Assembly (NCBI GenBank): GCA_023384415.1
Contig: JAHDWJ010000017.1
Span: forward strand, 62,001 to 126,000
Direction of reading: 5' to 3'
Length of the DNA: 64,000 nucleotides
Source: Anaerolineae bacterium
GTDB taxonomy: Bacteria; Chloroflexota; Anaerolineae; Promineifilales; Promineifilaceae
Shown here piece by piece: positions 55,242 through 64,000 of the stretch. Numbering within the stretch: position 1 is the first letter of the stretch; every line of letters begins with the position of its first letter. Position numbers and translations under genes: made by a program. The notes beneath the pieces were generated by a model that saw nothing but the letters and a program-made list of their open reading frames with translations, was not told the origin of the DNA and did not search any database.

Positions 55242-55898
55242 CTAATTGCCAATGGTCAGATCCCTGGTCCGATCCGATCGCTCGGAAAGCCAAAAGGCAG
55301 CGGTAATGCCCATGAAAGCAAAGCCAAGGTAGCAAGGAAAACGGTCAGACTCAGGGATAAAGCTGGCTGCGGGCAGCAGCAAGATGAAAAATATGAGGGT
55401 CCAGCCGCTAAATCCCCCCAGGATGAAAGCCGCGAAGCGAATCCGGTTGGTTTGGATGAACAGGATGCCGGCCAGCAGCAAAAAGGCACCAAGACAGCTA
55501 AGATTGAGGCCGCTGGCTGGCATAAAAGTAGTATCAAGAAAAGAGGGTGTACCTCGAAAGCCGCGTGGGGCAAAGAAGAAGTAGCGGCTATACATGGCTA
55601 GATAAAAGGTGCAGGCAGCAAAGAATGGGTAGAGAAAGAGGAAGGAATCGCGGGTGGGTAAGCGGCGAGACAAGATATAGGCGACCCAAAAGCAGATAAA
55701 CCCGATAATAACCAAAGGGACGGAAGGGGTCAGGTCGCCTAGCGGGTTGAGGATAAATTCCCAGCCCATGATGACGATGACTTGTTCGTGATCGCCGAAG
55801 CGGTCGCTATAGTGCAGCCAGGGCAGAAAGAGCAGGGAAACTGTGAGGAGAAGCACTCCGGCTTCCCTGAGCCAGCGGAGTGGATGGTTATTCAGCAT
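55242..55898 (-). CDS. Six-helix membrane protein, copy 2 of tandem family
   Basis: A 218-residue membrane protein with about six helices, beginning MLNNHPLRWLREAGVLLL, then LPWLHYSD and a conserved MGWEFILNPLGD segment. The closing part has a GLNLSCLGAFLLLAGILF helix. It is a close paralogue of the 55996-56640 gene (about half of residues the same by eye). The family is not recognised. The three copies are read in one direction with gaps filled by ATTGACGATT-type repeats that may have aided duplication. Confidence 0.75.
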   Translation of the reverse strand: MLNNHPLRWLREAGVLLLTVSLLFLPWLHYSDRFGDHEQVIVIMGWEFILNPLGDLTPSVPLVIIGFICFWVAYILSRRLPTRDSFLFLYPFFAACTFYLAMYSRYFFFAPRGFRGTPSFLDTTFMPASGLNLSCLGAFLLLAGILFIQTNRIRFAAFILGGFSGWTLIFFILLLPAASFIPESDRFPCYLGFAFMGITAAFWLSERSDRTRDLTIGN

Positions 55899-55995
55899 GA
55901 TAAACTTCGGGGGATTGACGATTGTAGATTGTTTGGCGGCAATCGTAAATGGTTCGACAGGCTCACCACAAGTCTAAAATCGTAAATCGTAAATG

Positions 55996-56640
55996 CTATA
56001 GATTGTTTGGCGGCTCGCGTAAAAGGTTAAGCCGCGGCCGCAGGGCCAGGGTAAGGCCAGCAAAGATAAAGAGCAGGTGCAAGGATATATGCGCTTCACG
56101 GGGGATGGGGATCGAGCTGATGTTAATAAGAAAAGTGGCGGCAACCCAGCTGCCTAGGGCGAAGAGAGTGGCGGTATAGAAGGGTGAAGGATTGGTTTGG
56201 GTGAACAAGATGCCTGCCAGCAGCAAGAGGGCACCCAGGCAGCTAAGGTTGAGACCACAGGGGGCCGCAAAACCAATATTGAAAATATCGGGCATACGAC
56301 CTAAGCTGGCCAGGGCGAAGAGGATATAGCGGCTGTACACAGCCATATAGATGATGCAGGCGGCAAAGAATGGGTAAAGGGTGAGGATGGTGCGGTGATC
56401 GGGTAGCAGGCGGGCAAAGGCATAGGCCAACCAGAAGCAGAAGAAACCAATGAACACTGGGGGCAGGGAACCCGCTATATTTCCCAGGGGATTCAGAACA
56501 AATTCCCGGCCCATGACGATGACAATAACATCCGGATTGCGGATGCGGTCGTAGTGCAACCAGGGCAGAAGGAGCAGGGAAACAGTGAGGAGAAGCACAC
56601 CGGCTTCCCTGAACCAACGGAGAGGTTGATCATGGTACAT
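55996..56640 (-). CDS. Six-helix membrane protein, copy 1 of tandem family
   Basis: A 214-residue membrane protein with the same plan as copy 2: QPLRWFREAGVLLLTVSLLL, PWLHYD, MGREFVLNPLGN and CGLNLSCLGALLLLAGILF. ATG at 56640 is preferred because the paralogue begins at the matching place and GGAG lies just upstream; the longer reading frame reaching 56712 runs into intergenic repeat DNA. The C-terminus is basic (RPRLNLLREPPNNL). Role unknown. Confidence 0.75.
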   Translation of the reverse strand: MYHDQPLRWFREAGVLLLTVSLLLLPWLHYDRIRNPDVIVIVMGREFVLNPLGNIAGSLPPVFIGFFCFWLAYAFARLLPDHRTILTLYPFFAACIIYMAVYSRYILFALASLGRMPDIFNIGFAAPCGLNLSCLGALLLLAGILFTQTNPSPFYTATLFALGSWVAATFLINISSIPIPREAHISLHLLFIFAGLTLALRPRLNLLREPPNNL

Positions 56641-56759
56641 GATAAACTCCAGGGAATTTACGATTGTAGATTGTTTAGCGTCAATCTTAAATCGTAAATC
56701 TACTATCGTCAATCCGCCGAGCTAAGTTCGCCACGAAAGGCGTGTTGCTGAGGTGTCAA

Positions 56760-56801
56760 AAAATCGTTCCAGACCATTAGAAAATCGTTCCAGGCCATCG
56801 G
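56760..56801. repeat. 21-bp tandem repeat x2
   Basis: AAAATCGTTCCAGACCATTAG is followed at once by a copy with three changes (56781-56801). 21 is three times seven, in keeping with the short-period repeats elsewhere. Confidence 0.8.
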
Positions 56802-56866
56802 AAAACGGCATAACTGTATTGGATAAGCGTTTTGGCACGACCTACACCCACCCGGGCTGCGGCCGC

Positions 56867-57139
56867 TTAGGGAATAATGGGGGTGAATGCGGCCGCGAAA
56901 GTTTCACCATCGGCAACACGGCGGTAAGAGAACACCTTCCCCTCCCGCGTCTCGATCAAAGCGGCATTGCCAATAGAGCTATACACCTCACCCTGCTCAT
57001 TAAGCCAATCTATGTGGTGACAAACCAAAATATCTGGCCTGCGGCCAGCCATTGCCTGGATAGCAATCCACATGGGCATAGCATCAAACCACTCCGAGAC
57101 GACCGCATGGCCAATGCCGACCCCCTGAGGGCCGTGCAT
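56867..57139 (-). CDS. Hypothetical protein (90 aa)
   Basis: A 90-residue frame with a GAGG-like site before ATG 57139. The product has no membrane segment; it begins MHGPQGVGIGHAVVSEWFD, and the middle RRPDILVCHHIDWLNEQGEV resembles small alpha/beta proteins. Its 3' end carries two GCGGCCGC sites (56860 and 56889), one of which gives the ETFAAAFTPI tail. No family is recognised; it faces the toxin gene's control region. Confidence 0.5.
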   Translation of the reverse strand: MHGPQGVGIGHAVVSEWFDAMPMWIAIQAMAGRRPDILVCHHIDWLNEQGEVYSSIGNAALIETREGKVFSYRRVADGETFAAAFTPIIP

Positions 57140-57378
57140 CTCAATCGCCTCATGGCAAAGGGAAAGTAGCTTTGGTTTATCACGGGTCTAATGGCTTCAA
57201 GCCTGGACTGAGCTTAGCACATCAAACAAGATACCCCCCTGGTGTGGCAACCCCCGGAATGCTCCAAAGAACCAGGCACTCTTTTGGACCAAATCAGGTA
57301 AAATACTAGTCTTATGAGGCTGTGATGTTTCTGTGAGATACCCATGATATAGTCCCGACTAATCCCTTTTAAGGCGCG

Positions 57379-60300
57379 GTGTCTGTGGCTGAGGTAAAAG
57401 CGAATCATAACAGTTCCCAACAGGCAGACCGCGGCCGCGTTCTGAAAAGTTCCGCTGCCCCTGAAAAGAAGACAGCTTTCCAGAAAACCCACGACCCCGG
57501 TCAACAGCATCGCCCCCCCACTCCCAGCTTACAATTGAGCCAGGCCAACGCCCCAGTTTTAACAGTGCCTGCGGCCGCGCCCCCCGTTTTATCCCCCCCC
57601 CGCCCTTCCACCCGCCAATTACTCCTCTACCATCATTGGCAAAACAACCTGCAACGGCAAACTGATACCATCGCGGCCGCGCCCCTACCCGATATTGGTC
57701 AGGCCATCAACCAGCGGCGGGGGTTGGGCAGCCCCTTGCCCCCAGCCATCCAGACTGGCCTCTCTAACGGCCTGGGCACCGATTTGAGCGATGTGCGCGT
57801 CCACACCGACAGCGAATCAGACCAGCTAAATCAGGCCGTCCAGGCCAAAGCGTTCACCACCGGCAGCGATATTTTCTTCCGCCGGGGGGAGTACAACCCC
57901 AGCTCATCCACCGGGCTGCATCTATTGGCCCATGAGGCTACCCATGTGCGCCAGCAGCGGCAGGGGCCAGTCAGCGGCACCCCCGTCGCCGGAGGAGTAC
58001 AGGTCAGCGATCCCCAAGACCGGTTTGAGAAGGAAGCAGAAAGCACCGCCGATACCCTGGTGCAGCGAATGAGTCTGAACGCGGCCGCGCCCCCTTCTGA
58101 AAGCAATGGTCACAGCCACCGCAACGGCCATCACCCCGCCCCCGTGCAGCGGCAAACCGCCTTGCCCCTGGTGCAGCGGTGCGGCTGCGGCGTCGGTACC
58201 TGCTCCTGCGGCCAGAAAAATGATGAGTTACAACTTTCTCGCGTCGCTGAAAATCCCACCTTGCCCCCACGCACGGCCCCCCTCGACGCCCACACCCGCG
58301 CCCTGTTTGAACACAGCACCGGCACTGACCTGGGTGAGGTGACTGTCCACGAAAACGACCCCACCGCCCAAAGCCAGTTCGCTTTCGCCCACCACGACCA
58401 GATACACCTCTCCCCCGCCGTCCCTGGCCCGGAGCATCCTCTGGGGGCACAGGTACGCCTGCATGAGATGGCCCATCTGGTGCAAAGCCGTAACGGCCAG
58501 GGGGTTCAGCGCACCAGTTTAGACAATGAACAAGAGGCGCATGGGGTGGCTGCGGCCGCGCTGCACGGCCAGCCAGCTTCTATTCAAGGGACAGCGGACA
58601 GCGAAGAGCGGCAAGATTGGAGCTGGCCCAGCCTGGATGACATTGCCAAGATGGGGGAATCAGCCCTGCTCAGCCTGGTATCACGCATCTCCCCAGGATT
58701 GGCCCAACTAATCCGGGAAGGGCCGGTGGGGATGCTGCTTGAGAAGATCAAAGATGGAGTCAAAAGCTGGATCGGCTCCCTGGCGGCTAATTTTGATTTG
58801 GGCAGCGTGGTAGAGGGGCTCAAAGGGGCGTTTGATGCGGTGTTGGGGCTGTTTGATGGTAAGGAAGACCCGGCCAGTTGCAGTGCGTTTGCCCAACTGC
58901 TCAACAAAGTCCGCCAATTAGGGGCCGCCTTCATGGAAAGTGCCCCGTTCCAAATGATCAAAACGGTCTTTGAGAAAGTAAAGGGGTTCCTGGACAAGAT
59001 TAAATCAGTTTTGTTAGAACCTGCCTTTGATGTGATCAGCACTATCGCCGGGGGGATTTGGGATGGGGTGAAGGCGGTGGTGAAGACAATCCAGGGTTGG
59101 TTCGCGGCCGCGAAAGAAGTGGCCGGCCGCGTCTGGAATTTCGTCAAAGAGAAGCTGGGCATCAGCGACGATGGCCCTGGCCTGTGGGATTGGATCAAAA
59201 CCAAAGCCAGTGAAGCCTGGAGCAAAGTCAAAGAGTTCTTCGCCCCCATCGCCGGCCCCCTCAAAGTGATCGGCACCATTCTCGTCGTCACCAACCCCGC
59301 CGCCTGGCCCATCCTCATCATCCGCTACCTGCCCCCCGTCTTAGACGCGGTAGAATGGCTCTGGGCACACCGAAACGACCCAGACATCATCAAGAGTGCC
59401 CGCAATGAAAACAAAAGCGAGCTGGTCAAACTGCTAGAGACAGGGAAATCATTAGGCAGCGGCATCTCTGACGCCGCCAATCAGATGGTTGAAGCCATCA
59501 CCAGCGTTGGTTCAGCCGTCCTGGGTTTCCTGGAAGCAGTCACCGGTGTCCCGCTGCTCAGTGGCCTCAAAAGCACCATTGATTTTCTCTCCGCCGGGGC
59601 CAAAAAGCTGGGTGAATGGGCCAGCAAAATCTTTAAGAAAGGGGCCGATAAGATCAAAGAGGTGTTCAACAGCATCAAAGCGGCCCTGGCCCCCTACATT
59701 GAAATCCTCACCTCCATTGGGCTGTGCATCGTCAACCCTGGCATGATCCCCATGGTGTTGGCCGGTTGGGCCTGGCGCAAGCTGGATGATTGTTACAAAC
59801 CGCCCATCATTGATTTCCTGCTCGATATCGTCATCGGCGTTTTAGAAAACCTGCCCGCTATGCCCATGCTCGGCCCCCTCTGGCCTATCCTCAAAGCGGG
59901 GATAATCGGCTTCCTCAAAGGGGTTAAGGCCCAGGATGATGCCATGAAGATCAAGGTGACAAATAAGCTCGCCAAGATCATCAGCAGCCCCAGCCTGGGC
60001 TTCATCACCGGGTTGGTTAAAGGGATTGTCACCGGCCTGTGGGAAGGGTTAACAGATCCGTTTAAGCTGGCCTACATGGTGTTGAAAGGGTTGTCGGCGA
60101 TTGTGCAATGGGCTGAGGGGTTGGCCGGTGAGGATGTGAAAGCATATAAGGCGAATAGTGTGCCGACGGGTGAAGTTCAACCGGGCAGCAATGGCGCGGC
60201 CGCGCCCGCTGCCGGGGCTGAGGAACTGGTTACACTGCATAAAGTGAAACGGGGAACGCCACCCCCGACCAACGGCAAAATTTCATCTACCCCCACCCCT

Positions 60301-63300
60301 GCCCAGGCACCCAGCGAAGAGAGTGTGATTGCCTACCGGCGGCCGCGGGGCAGCGATGCCCTCCCCACCGGTGAAATTCAACCCACTGGGGATATAGCCC
60401 CCAAGAAAAGTGTTAACAGCAACGGGGACGAAACAACCGTTTTGTATCGCCAACCCCGCCCCAACGAAGAAGAGATCATCACCATTCGCAAAGAGGGGGC
60501 CAAACCGGCTGTGCCCACCGGGGAAATTCAGCCCGGCGGTGGGGATGGCAAGCTCACTCCAGCCCAGGCGCAAACTCTGGTCACTGGCTTTGGGCAGTTC
60601 GCCTCAGATATTTCTGGCCCGGCCACCGATGTGGCGACCAACTTTATGCCCGCCGTTGAAGAAGCCCTGGGCAAAAGCGGCGATGTCACCCTGGATGGCC
60701 TGATTGAGAAGCTGGGGGATATGTGGACCTCCGCCGAAGCGGCGATTCAGGGATTTGCCGCTGAGTTAGCCGGAAAGGTGTTCCAATTCTTTGCTGGCGA
60801 TCAGGCTGAAGAAAAAATCGGGGAGGATGTGGGTTGGGTTATCGGCACAGTGGTCTTTGAGGTGATCCTGGGGGTGCTGACCGCCGGAAGCTGGACGGCC
60901 GCCAGCCCGGTGCTGAAAGCGGTGCAAAAATTCGCCAAAATTTTAGATTGGACGGGCGAAGTGGTTGGCGTCGTCTTCAAAGGGTTGGGCAAGCTGGGTG
61001 GGCTGCTCTTCAAGGGGAAAGGGGCGTTGTCGAAGCTGCTGGAGAAGGCCGGCGCGGCCGCAGCCAAAGTGTTAGAACCCCTCGAACGATTAGCCAGGCG
61101 GTTCCTCGATTTTGCCGATGAGATGCTGGGCAAGCTGTTTGGCAAAGCGGCCAAAGAAGCTGGGGAAGAAGCCGGAGAACTTGGGGCCAAGAAGCTGGCG
61201 GGTGAAGCGGGCGAAAAAGCGGGCAAAGAAGCTGGGGAATCGGCTGGTGAAGCTGCGGGGGAGAAAGCGGGGAAAGAGAGCGGCGAAGCTGCCGGGGAGA
61301 AAGGTGGTAAAGAAGCTGGGGAAGCCGCCGGCGAAAAAGGTGGTAAAGAAGCCGGAGAAGCGGCCGGGGAAAAAGGTGGCAAAGAAGCCGGAGAAGCGGC
61401 TGGGGAAAAAGGTGGCAAAGAAGCCGGTCAACAAGTCGGCGACGAAGCTCCTGTGGTTGCCGGGGGTGGGGCTGGTCATCGTCCCCCCGATGGCCCACCC
61501 ACCACCCGCCTCAGCCCCGAAGATGAGTTCAAGGCCGCTCTTAACGCCGGGGGAGATGGGGCGGTGGCTAAAGGCCGCCAGATGATTGACAACACCGGTG
61601 ATATGAAATCACTGCGTAAAAAAGTTGACGCTGGCGAGCTGGGCGATGTAGACAAAGCCCGCGAAGCGTTGCAAAAAGCGCGTCAACAAGCTATTGACGA
61701 AGCCAAAACCAAAGTTGCGGCCAACGTGAAAGCCCAACACCCAGATATGGTGTTTGATTATAAAGCCCCAGGCACTTATAAATTCACCAGTGATGTGGAT
61801 GTTACGGTGATGGCTAAGAGCAAACAACGGGTGGACCTGGAAGCATTAGGCAATAAAGGCAAATTGGCCCCGGATGAAGCCGCCCGCGCCCTGGATGATT
61901 TAGGCTTCCCACCCGGCCATCCCCAACGGGCCGAATTAGAAGCGCTGCTCAAGGAAGGAAAATTAACCCCTGATAAGGTAGGGCAATTCCTGGATGATGC
62001 TACCATTAAGGCTGAAATGAAAGCCAGTATGGATGCAGCCGATGAGTTTTATAAAGTCTTGGGGGATGCAGATAAAAAGCTAGATGCCAACTTTTACACC
62101 GAACTGCGGGTAGATGATATGACCCGCAAAGCCAGCCCCGCCGATCAGCTAAAAGTTCACCATGAACAAAGTGCTGTCAGTATGGCGGAAATGCGGCGCA
62201 ATATGTCCCCTGATGATTGGAATGCTTACAAGAAGTCCCAACTTGAAGCAGTAGAAGATTTGGGGGATCCGGCTACCGTAGCCCGCTTAAAACAGCAGCT
62301 TGAAGAGGCGGAACGGATTGCTAAAGATTTGGAAGGCAAAACCCTGGCCCAGGCTAAACAAGAGTTGAAGGATGTGCTGGATAATCCCAATGCCACGTTA
62401 AGCGAAATCCGTGAGGCAATGGCCAAAGTAAAGATGTTAGAGCCAGATGCGTATGGCTCTCATGCGGCCGTCAAAGATATTGTAGACCATTTACAAACCG
62501 CCTCACGCCAGAGTGATCAGATTAAGCAGGCGATAGATGATGCGTACAAGGCCAATGGCATTGATCCCACCCGGCTCAAGGATCCCCATTACCGGGCTGA
62601 GGTAGAAGAGAAGCTGCTGGCGATAGATAAGCAGATTAAAGAGCAGTTTGGGGATAAGTTGGATGATATTGCCGGCTTACGCGGGGCGCATGGGTTTGAA
62701 CCTGGCTCGCCGGAACATATCGCTTTCCTGGCCCAAGAAGCGTCGGCGAATGCGGCTAAAGTGCATAAACCCAAAGCTACCCCCACTGATACAGCCAAGT
62801 ATGTGGAGCGTACCCGCTATGCCGCTCGTGAAGCTGGGGTTGAGGTCACCAGTGATATTAGTGATAAAGAATTACGGGCGATGATCGCGGCCAAAAAGGC
62901 GGAAAAGCCAGAAGAAGCGATGAATGCGGTGCTAAAAGAGTGGGGGGACCGCACGGGAAGAGGCAATATGACCCCCCAACAACTTCATGATGCCTGGATG
63001 GCCGAAACACGCCGGGAAGCTCAAGAAGCGGTGTTGAATATTCGCACGGCGGAGCATTTGGAGTTTGAGAATGCGGCCATGAACGCGGCCGCGGGCAAAA
63101 AAGCAGCCGGAGATGGGGGCACCTCAGGTGGGAACGCGGCCGCCAAAGAAGGGGGCGAAACAGCGGGTGAAACAGGTGGGGGCGCGGCCGCCAAAGAAGG
63201 GGGTGAAACAGCGGGTGAAACAGGTGGGGGCGCGGCCGCTAAAGAGGGTGGTGAAACAGGTGCAGGCAAAGCTGCCGATCCTGATACCATTAAACTCAAA

Positions 63301-63741
63301 GATGATCTGGAAGCAGTGGGCCTGCCCAAAAGTTACACCGACAATCTCACCCCTGATCAACTGAAACAGGCTAAAGATGGGCTAGATCGGTGGAACCTGG
63401 ATGGTAACGGCAAAAACCAGGGCGTCACCCACACCTTGGATTATGCCGCCGGTACTGGTGGGGCCGGCAAAGCCAATCGGCTGCAAAAATTAGAAGAGTA
63501 TACTGGTCATGGCCCCTTCGATGTCGCCGATCCTGCCCTGTTACCCAAAGTATCCAACACCCTGGACGAACTGGTTGCTAAGGCAGGTGACCATAAACAA
63601 GTTGGGGAAAAAATGGTCTATTTTTTCCCCAAAGATGGAGCCCCTCAGCCTTTCAAAAAGGGGATCATCATCATTAAATATCAAGGCAAGTATTCAACCT
63701 TCTTCAACTCTGATTACAAAGGATTTAAGAAGATTACTTAG
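57379..63741 (+). CDS. Giant DUF4157 (eCIS-type) toxin-like protein, 2,120 aa
   Basis: The N-terminus is low-complexity. A DUF4157 domain follows (about 115-230) with LAHEATHVRQQ (HEATH at 185-189). A short CGCGVGTCSCGQ cluster sits near 267, then a second DUF4157-like module (about 290-390) with HEMAH at 362-366. Long amphipathic and hydrophobic pore-like helices fill 430-1250. A 12-residue Ala/Glu/Gly/Lys repeat (about 1290-1350) and a helical region follow, then a 16-residue repeat (about 1920-1965) and a roughly 110-residue C-terminal domain (GVTHTLDYAAGTGGAGKANR to the end), the probable toxin tip. DUF4157 proteins are typical cargo of extracellular contractile injection systems. GTG at 57379 is the likely start. 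Confidence 0.8.
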   Translation: MSVAEVKANHNSSQQADRGRVLKSSAAPEKKTAFQKTHDPGQQHRPPTPSLQLSQANAPVLTVPAAAPPVLSPPRPSTRQLLLYHHWQNNLQRQTDTIAAAPLPDIGQAINQRRGLGSPLPPAIQTGLSNGLGTDLSDVRVHTDSESDQLNQAVQAKAFTTGSDIFFRRGEYNPSSSTGLHLLAHEATHVRQQRQGPVSGTPVAGGVQVSDPQDRFEKEAESTADTLVQRMSLNAAAPPSESNGHSHRNGHHPAPVQRQTALPLVQRCGCGVGTCSCGQKNDELQLSRVAENPTLPPRTAPLDAHTRALFEHSTGTDLGEVTVHENDPTAQSQFAFAHHDQIHLSPAVPGPEHPLGAQVRLHEMAHLVQSRNGQGVQRTSLDNEQEAHGVAAAALHGQPASIQGTADSEERQDWSWPSLDDIAKMGESALLSLVSRISPGLAQLIREGPVGMLLEKIKDGVKSWIGSLAANFDLGSVVEGLKGAFDAVLGLFDGKEDPASCSAFAQLLNKVRQLGAAFMESAPFQMIKTVFEKVKGFLDKIKSVLLEPAFDVISTIAGGIWDGVKAVVKTIQGWFAAAKEVAGRVWNFVKEKLGISDDGPGLWDWIKTKASEAWSKVKEFFAPIAGPLKVIGTILVVTNPAAWPILIIRYLPPVLDAVEWLWAHRNDPDIIKSARNENKSELVKLLETGKSLGSGISDAANQMVEAITSVGSAVLGFLEAVTGVPLLSGLKSTIDFLSAGAKKLGEWASKIFKKGADKIKEVFNSIKAALAPYIEILTSIGLCIVNPGMIPMVLAGWAWRKLDDCYKPPIIDFLLDIVIGVLENLPAMPMLGPLWPILKAGIIGFLKGVKAQDDAMKIKVTNKLAKIISSPSLGFITGLVKGIVTGLWEGLTDPFKLAYMVLKGLSAIVQWAEGLAGEDVKAYKANSVPTGEVQPGSNGAAAPAAGAEELVTLHKVKRGTPPPTNGKISSTPTPAQAPSEESVIAYRRPRGSDALPTGEIQPTGDIAPKKSVNSNGDETTVLYRQPRPNEEEIITIRKEGAKPAVPTGEIQPGGGDGKLTPAQAQTLVTGFGQFASDISGPATDVATNFMPAVEEALGKSGDVTLDGLIEKLGDMWTSAEAAIQGFAAELAGKVFQFFAGDQAEEKIGEDVGWVIGTVVFEVILGVLTAGSWTAASPVLKAVQKFAKILDWTGEVVGVVFKGLGKLGGLLFKGKGALSKLLEKAGAAAAKVLEPLERLARRFLDFADEMLGKLFGKAAKEAGEEAGELGAKKLAGEAGEKAGKEAGESAGEAAGEKAGKESGEAAGEKGGKEAGEAAGEKGGKEAGEAAGEKGGKEAGEAAGEKGGKEAGQQVGDEAPVVAGGGAGHRPPDGPPTTRLSPEDEFKAALNAGGDGAVAKGRQMIDNTGDMKSLRKKVDAGELGDVDKAREALQKARQQAIDEAKTKVAANVKAQHPDMVFDYKAPGTYKFTSDVDVTVMAKSKQRVDLEALGNKGKLAPDEAARALDDLGFPPGHPQRAELEALLKEGKLTPDKVGQFLDDATIKAEMKASMDAADEFYKVLGDADKKLDANFYTELRVDDMTRKASPADQLKVHHEQSAVSMAEMRRNMSPDDWNAYKKSQLEAVEDLGDPATVARLKQQLEEAERIAKDLEGKTLAQAKQELKDVLDNPNATLSEIREAMAKVKMLEPDAYGSHAAVKDIVDHLQTASRQSDQIKQAIDDAYKANGIDPTRLKDPHYRAEVEEKLLAIDKQIKEQFGDKLDDIAGLRGAHGFEPGSPEHIAFLAQEASANAAKVHKPKATPTDTAKYVERTRYAAREAGVEVTSDISDKELRAMIAAKKAEKPEEAMNAVLKEWGDRTGRGNMTPQQLHDAWMAETRREAQEAVLNIRTAEHLEFENAAMNAAAGKKAAGDGGTSGGNAAAKEGGETAGETGGGAAAKEGGETAGETGGGAAAKEGGETGAGKAADPDTIKLKDDLEAVGLPKSYTDNLTPDQLKQAKDGLDRWNLDGNGKNQGVTHTLDYAAGTGGAGKANRLQKLEEYTGHGPFDVADPALLPKVSNTLDELVAKAGDHKQVGEKMVYFFPKDGAPQPFKKGIIIIKYQGKYSTFFNSDYKGFKKIT
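61240..61432 (+). repeat. 36-bp (12-residue) coding repeats
   Basis: Inside the toxin gene the 12-residue unit AGEAAGEKGGKE is repeated about four times in a row, preceded by more diverged AGEKAGKE units. The DNA copies differ at third codon positions, so selection acts on the peptide. Confidence 0.85.
63136..63270 (+). repeat. 48-bp (16-residue) coding repeats, each starting with GCGGCCGC
   Basis: Units begin at 63136, 63184 and 63232, exactly 48 bases apart, each opening with the host palindrome and encoding AAAKEGGETAGETGGG or a shorter form. They link the body of the toxin to its C-terminal domain. Confidence 0.88.
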
Positions 63742-63747
63742 GTTATT

Positions 63748-64000
63748 ATGTCAACTTTTGTGATCCAAAATATTACCCGCTGGACAGAATATAACGAATA
63801 TGAAGGCCAGATGGAAGGCACATTTGACCAACATCCGGTTACGGTTTACGTTCAAGTGTACAATGAACCAGATTGGGACAAATATACCCCTGGCGATACT
63901 ATTGCCGCACGTTTGTGGCTGGAACGGGGTGGGGATGTGGAGCAAACCGATGACCCCCTGACCCCAGAACTCCGACAACAAGAAGGGATACATTACCAGG
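63748..64000 (+). CDS. Start of a probable immunity gene (cut by window edge)
   Basis: An open frame begins ATG at 63748, six bases after the toxin stop, and runs past the window end for at least 84 codons. The visible part (STFVIQNITRWTEYNEYEG then TVYVQVYNEPDWDKYTPGD) is strand-rich, acidic and has no signal or membrane segment. I know no family for it. Its position straight behind a polymorphic-type toxin, with acidic character, fits a cytoplasmic immunity protein for the C-terminal domain. Confidence 0.55.
   Translation, partial: MSTFVIQNITRWTEYNEYEGQMEGTFDQHPVTVYVQVYNEPDWDKYTPGDTIAARLWLERGGDVEQTDDPLTPELRQQEGIHYQ

Noticed and set aside
58584..59321. 245-codon minus-strand frame
   Set aside because: Lies wholly antisense to the toxin gene, with Ser/Arg-rich low-quality composition and no recognised motif.
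60801..61418. Long minus-strand frame rich in Pro/Ser/Ala repeats
   Set aside because: It is the antisense of the Ala/Glu/Gly/Lys repeat in the toxin gene; the periodic composition keeps the frame open. No ribosome site or family.

Overview
The window looks like a chromosomal piece of a moderately high-GC bacterium, most likely a Chloroflexota (Anaerolineae-type) member. This is inferred from the gene mix: multi-GAF histidine kinases, a Ser/Thr kinase with an FHA domain, a DICT-domain protein, PPK2, a very large DUF4157 (eCIS-type) protein, TrpB2, and intergenic DNA packed with short dispersed repeats. No rRNA, tRNA or CRISPR array was recognised. The most pervasive signal is the 8-bp palindrome GCGGCCGC. 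By hand I count about 98 copies, roughly one per 540 bp outside one island, which is tens of times more than chance predicts. It is a highly iterated palindrome comparable in behaviour to cyanobacterial HIP1.

Layout. 0.1-5.5 kb: rfbB, a 103-bp MITE, a DICT protein, and an overlapping trmB-cysS-udg operon. 5.7-7.6 kb: a small membrane peptide, ppk2 and a LysM protein. 7.7-18.4 kb: a co-directional signalling cluster of receiver, multi-GAF protein, S-adenosyl methyltransferase (Methyltransf_19/DUF574 type), GAF histidine kinase, a threonine synthase fused to a receiver domain, and a receiver-histidine kinase. 18.5-24.9 kb, minus strand: ADP-forming acyl-CoA synthetase, a Rel/Spo homologue whose hydrolase site is mutated, small membrane/stress proteins and a broken Uma2 nuclease. 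25-34 kb: a secreted PKD protein, a Ser/Thr kinase with FHA, and a secreted M36 metallopeptidase.

34.8-45.7 kb is a foreign island. It has no GCGGCCGC at all and instead carries nine ACGGCCGT, the iterated palindrome of a different genome. It holds one tight operon: C5 DNA methyltransferase, Mig-like T:G mismatch glycosylase, NurA-like nuclease, HerA-like ATPase, a protein with two GHKL ATPase domains, a receiver-domain protein, and two HNH-family genes. This is a candidate undescribed restriction/defence system. Behind it, in the opposite direction, lie remains of a dnd (phosphorothioation) operon: a truncated frameshifted dndD and the first codons of dndE, split by a broken MNT/HEPN toxin-antitoxin pair flanked by 31-bp repeats. 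At the right junction sit the last 31 codons of a second HNH gene written with the host palindrome, so the island probably replaced a resident homologue.

45.9-57.1 kb returns to host DNA: a pRiA4b ORF-3-like protein, class III aminotransferase, S9 peptidase, TrpB2, acyl-CoA dehydrogenase, a DUF4259-like protein and a tandem family of membrane proteins with one decayed copy. The window ends with a 2,120-residue DUF4157 toxin-like protein and the start of a likely immunity gene, cut by the edge.
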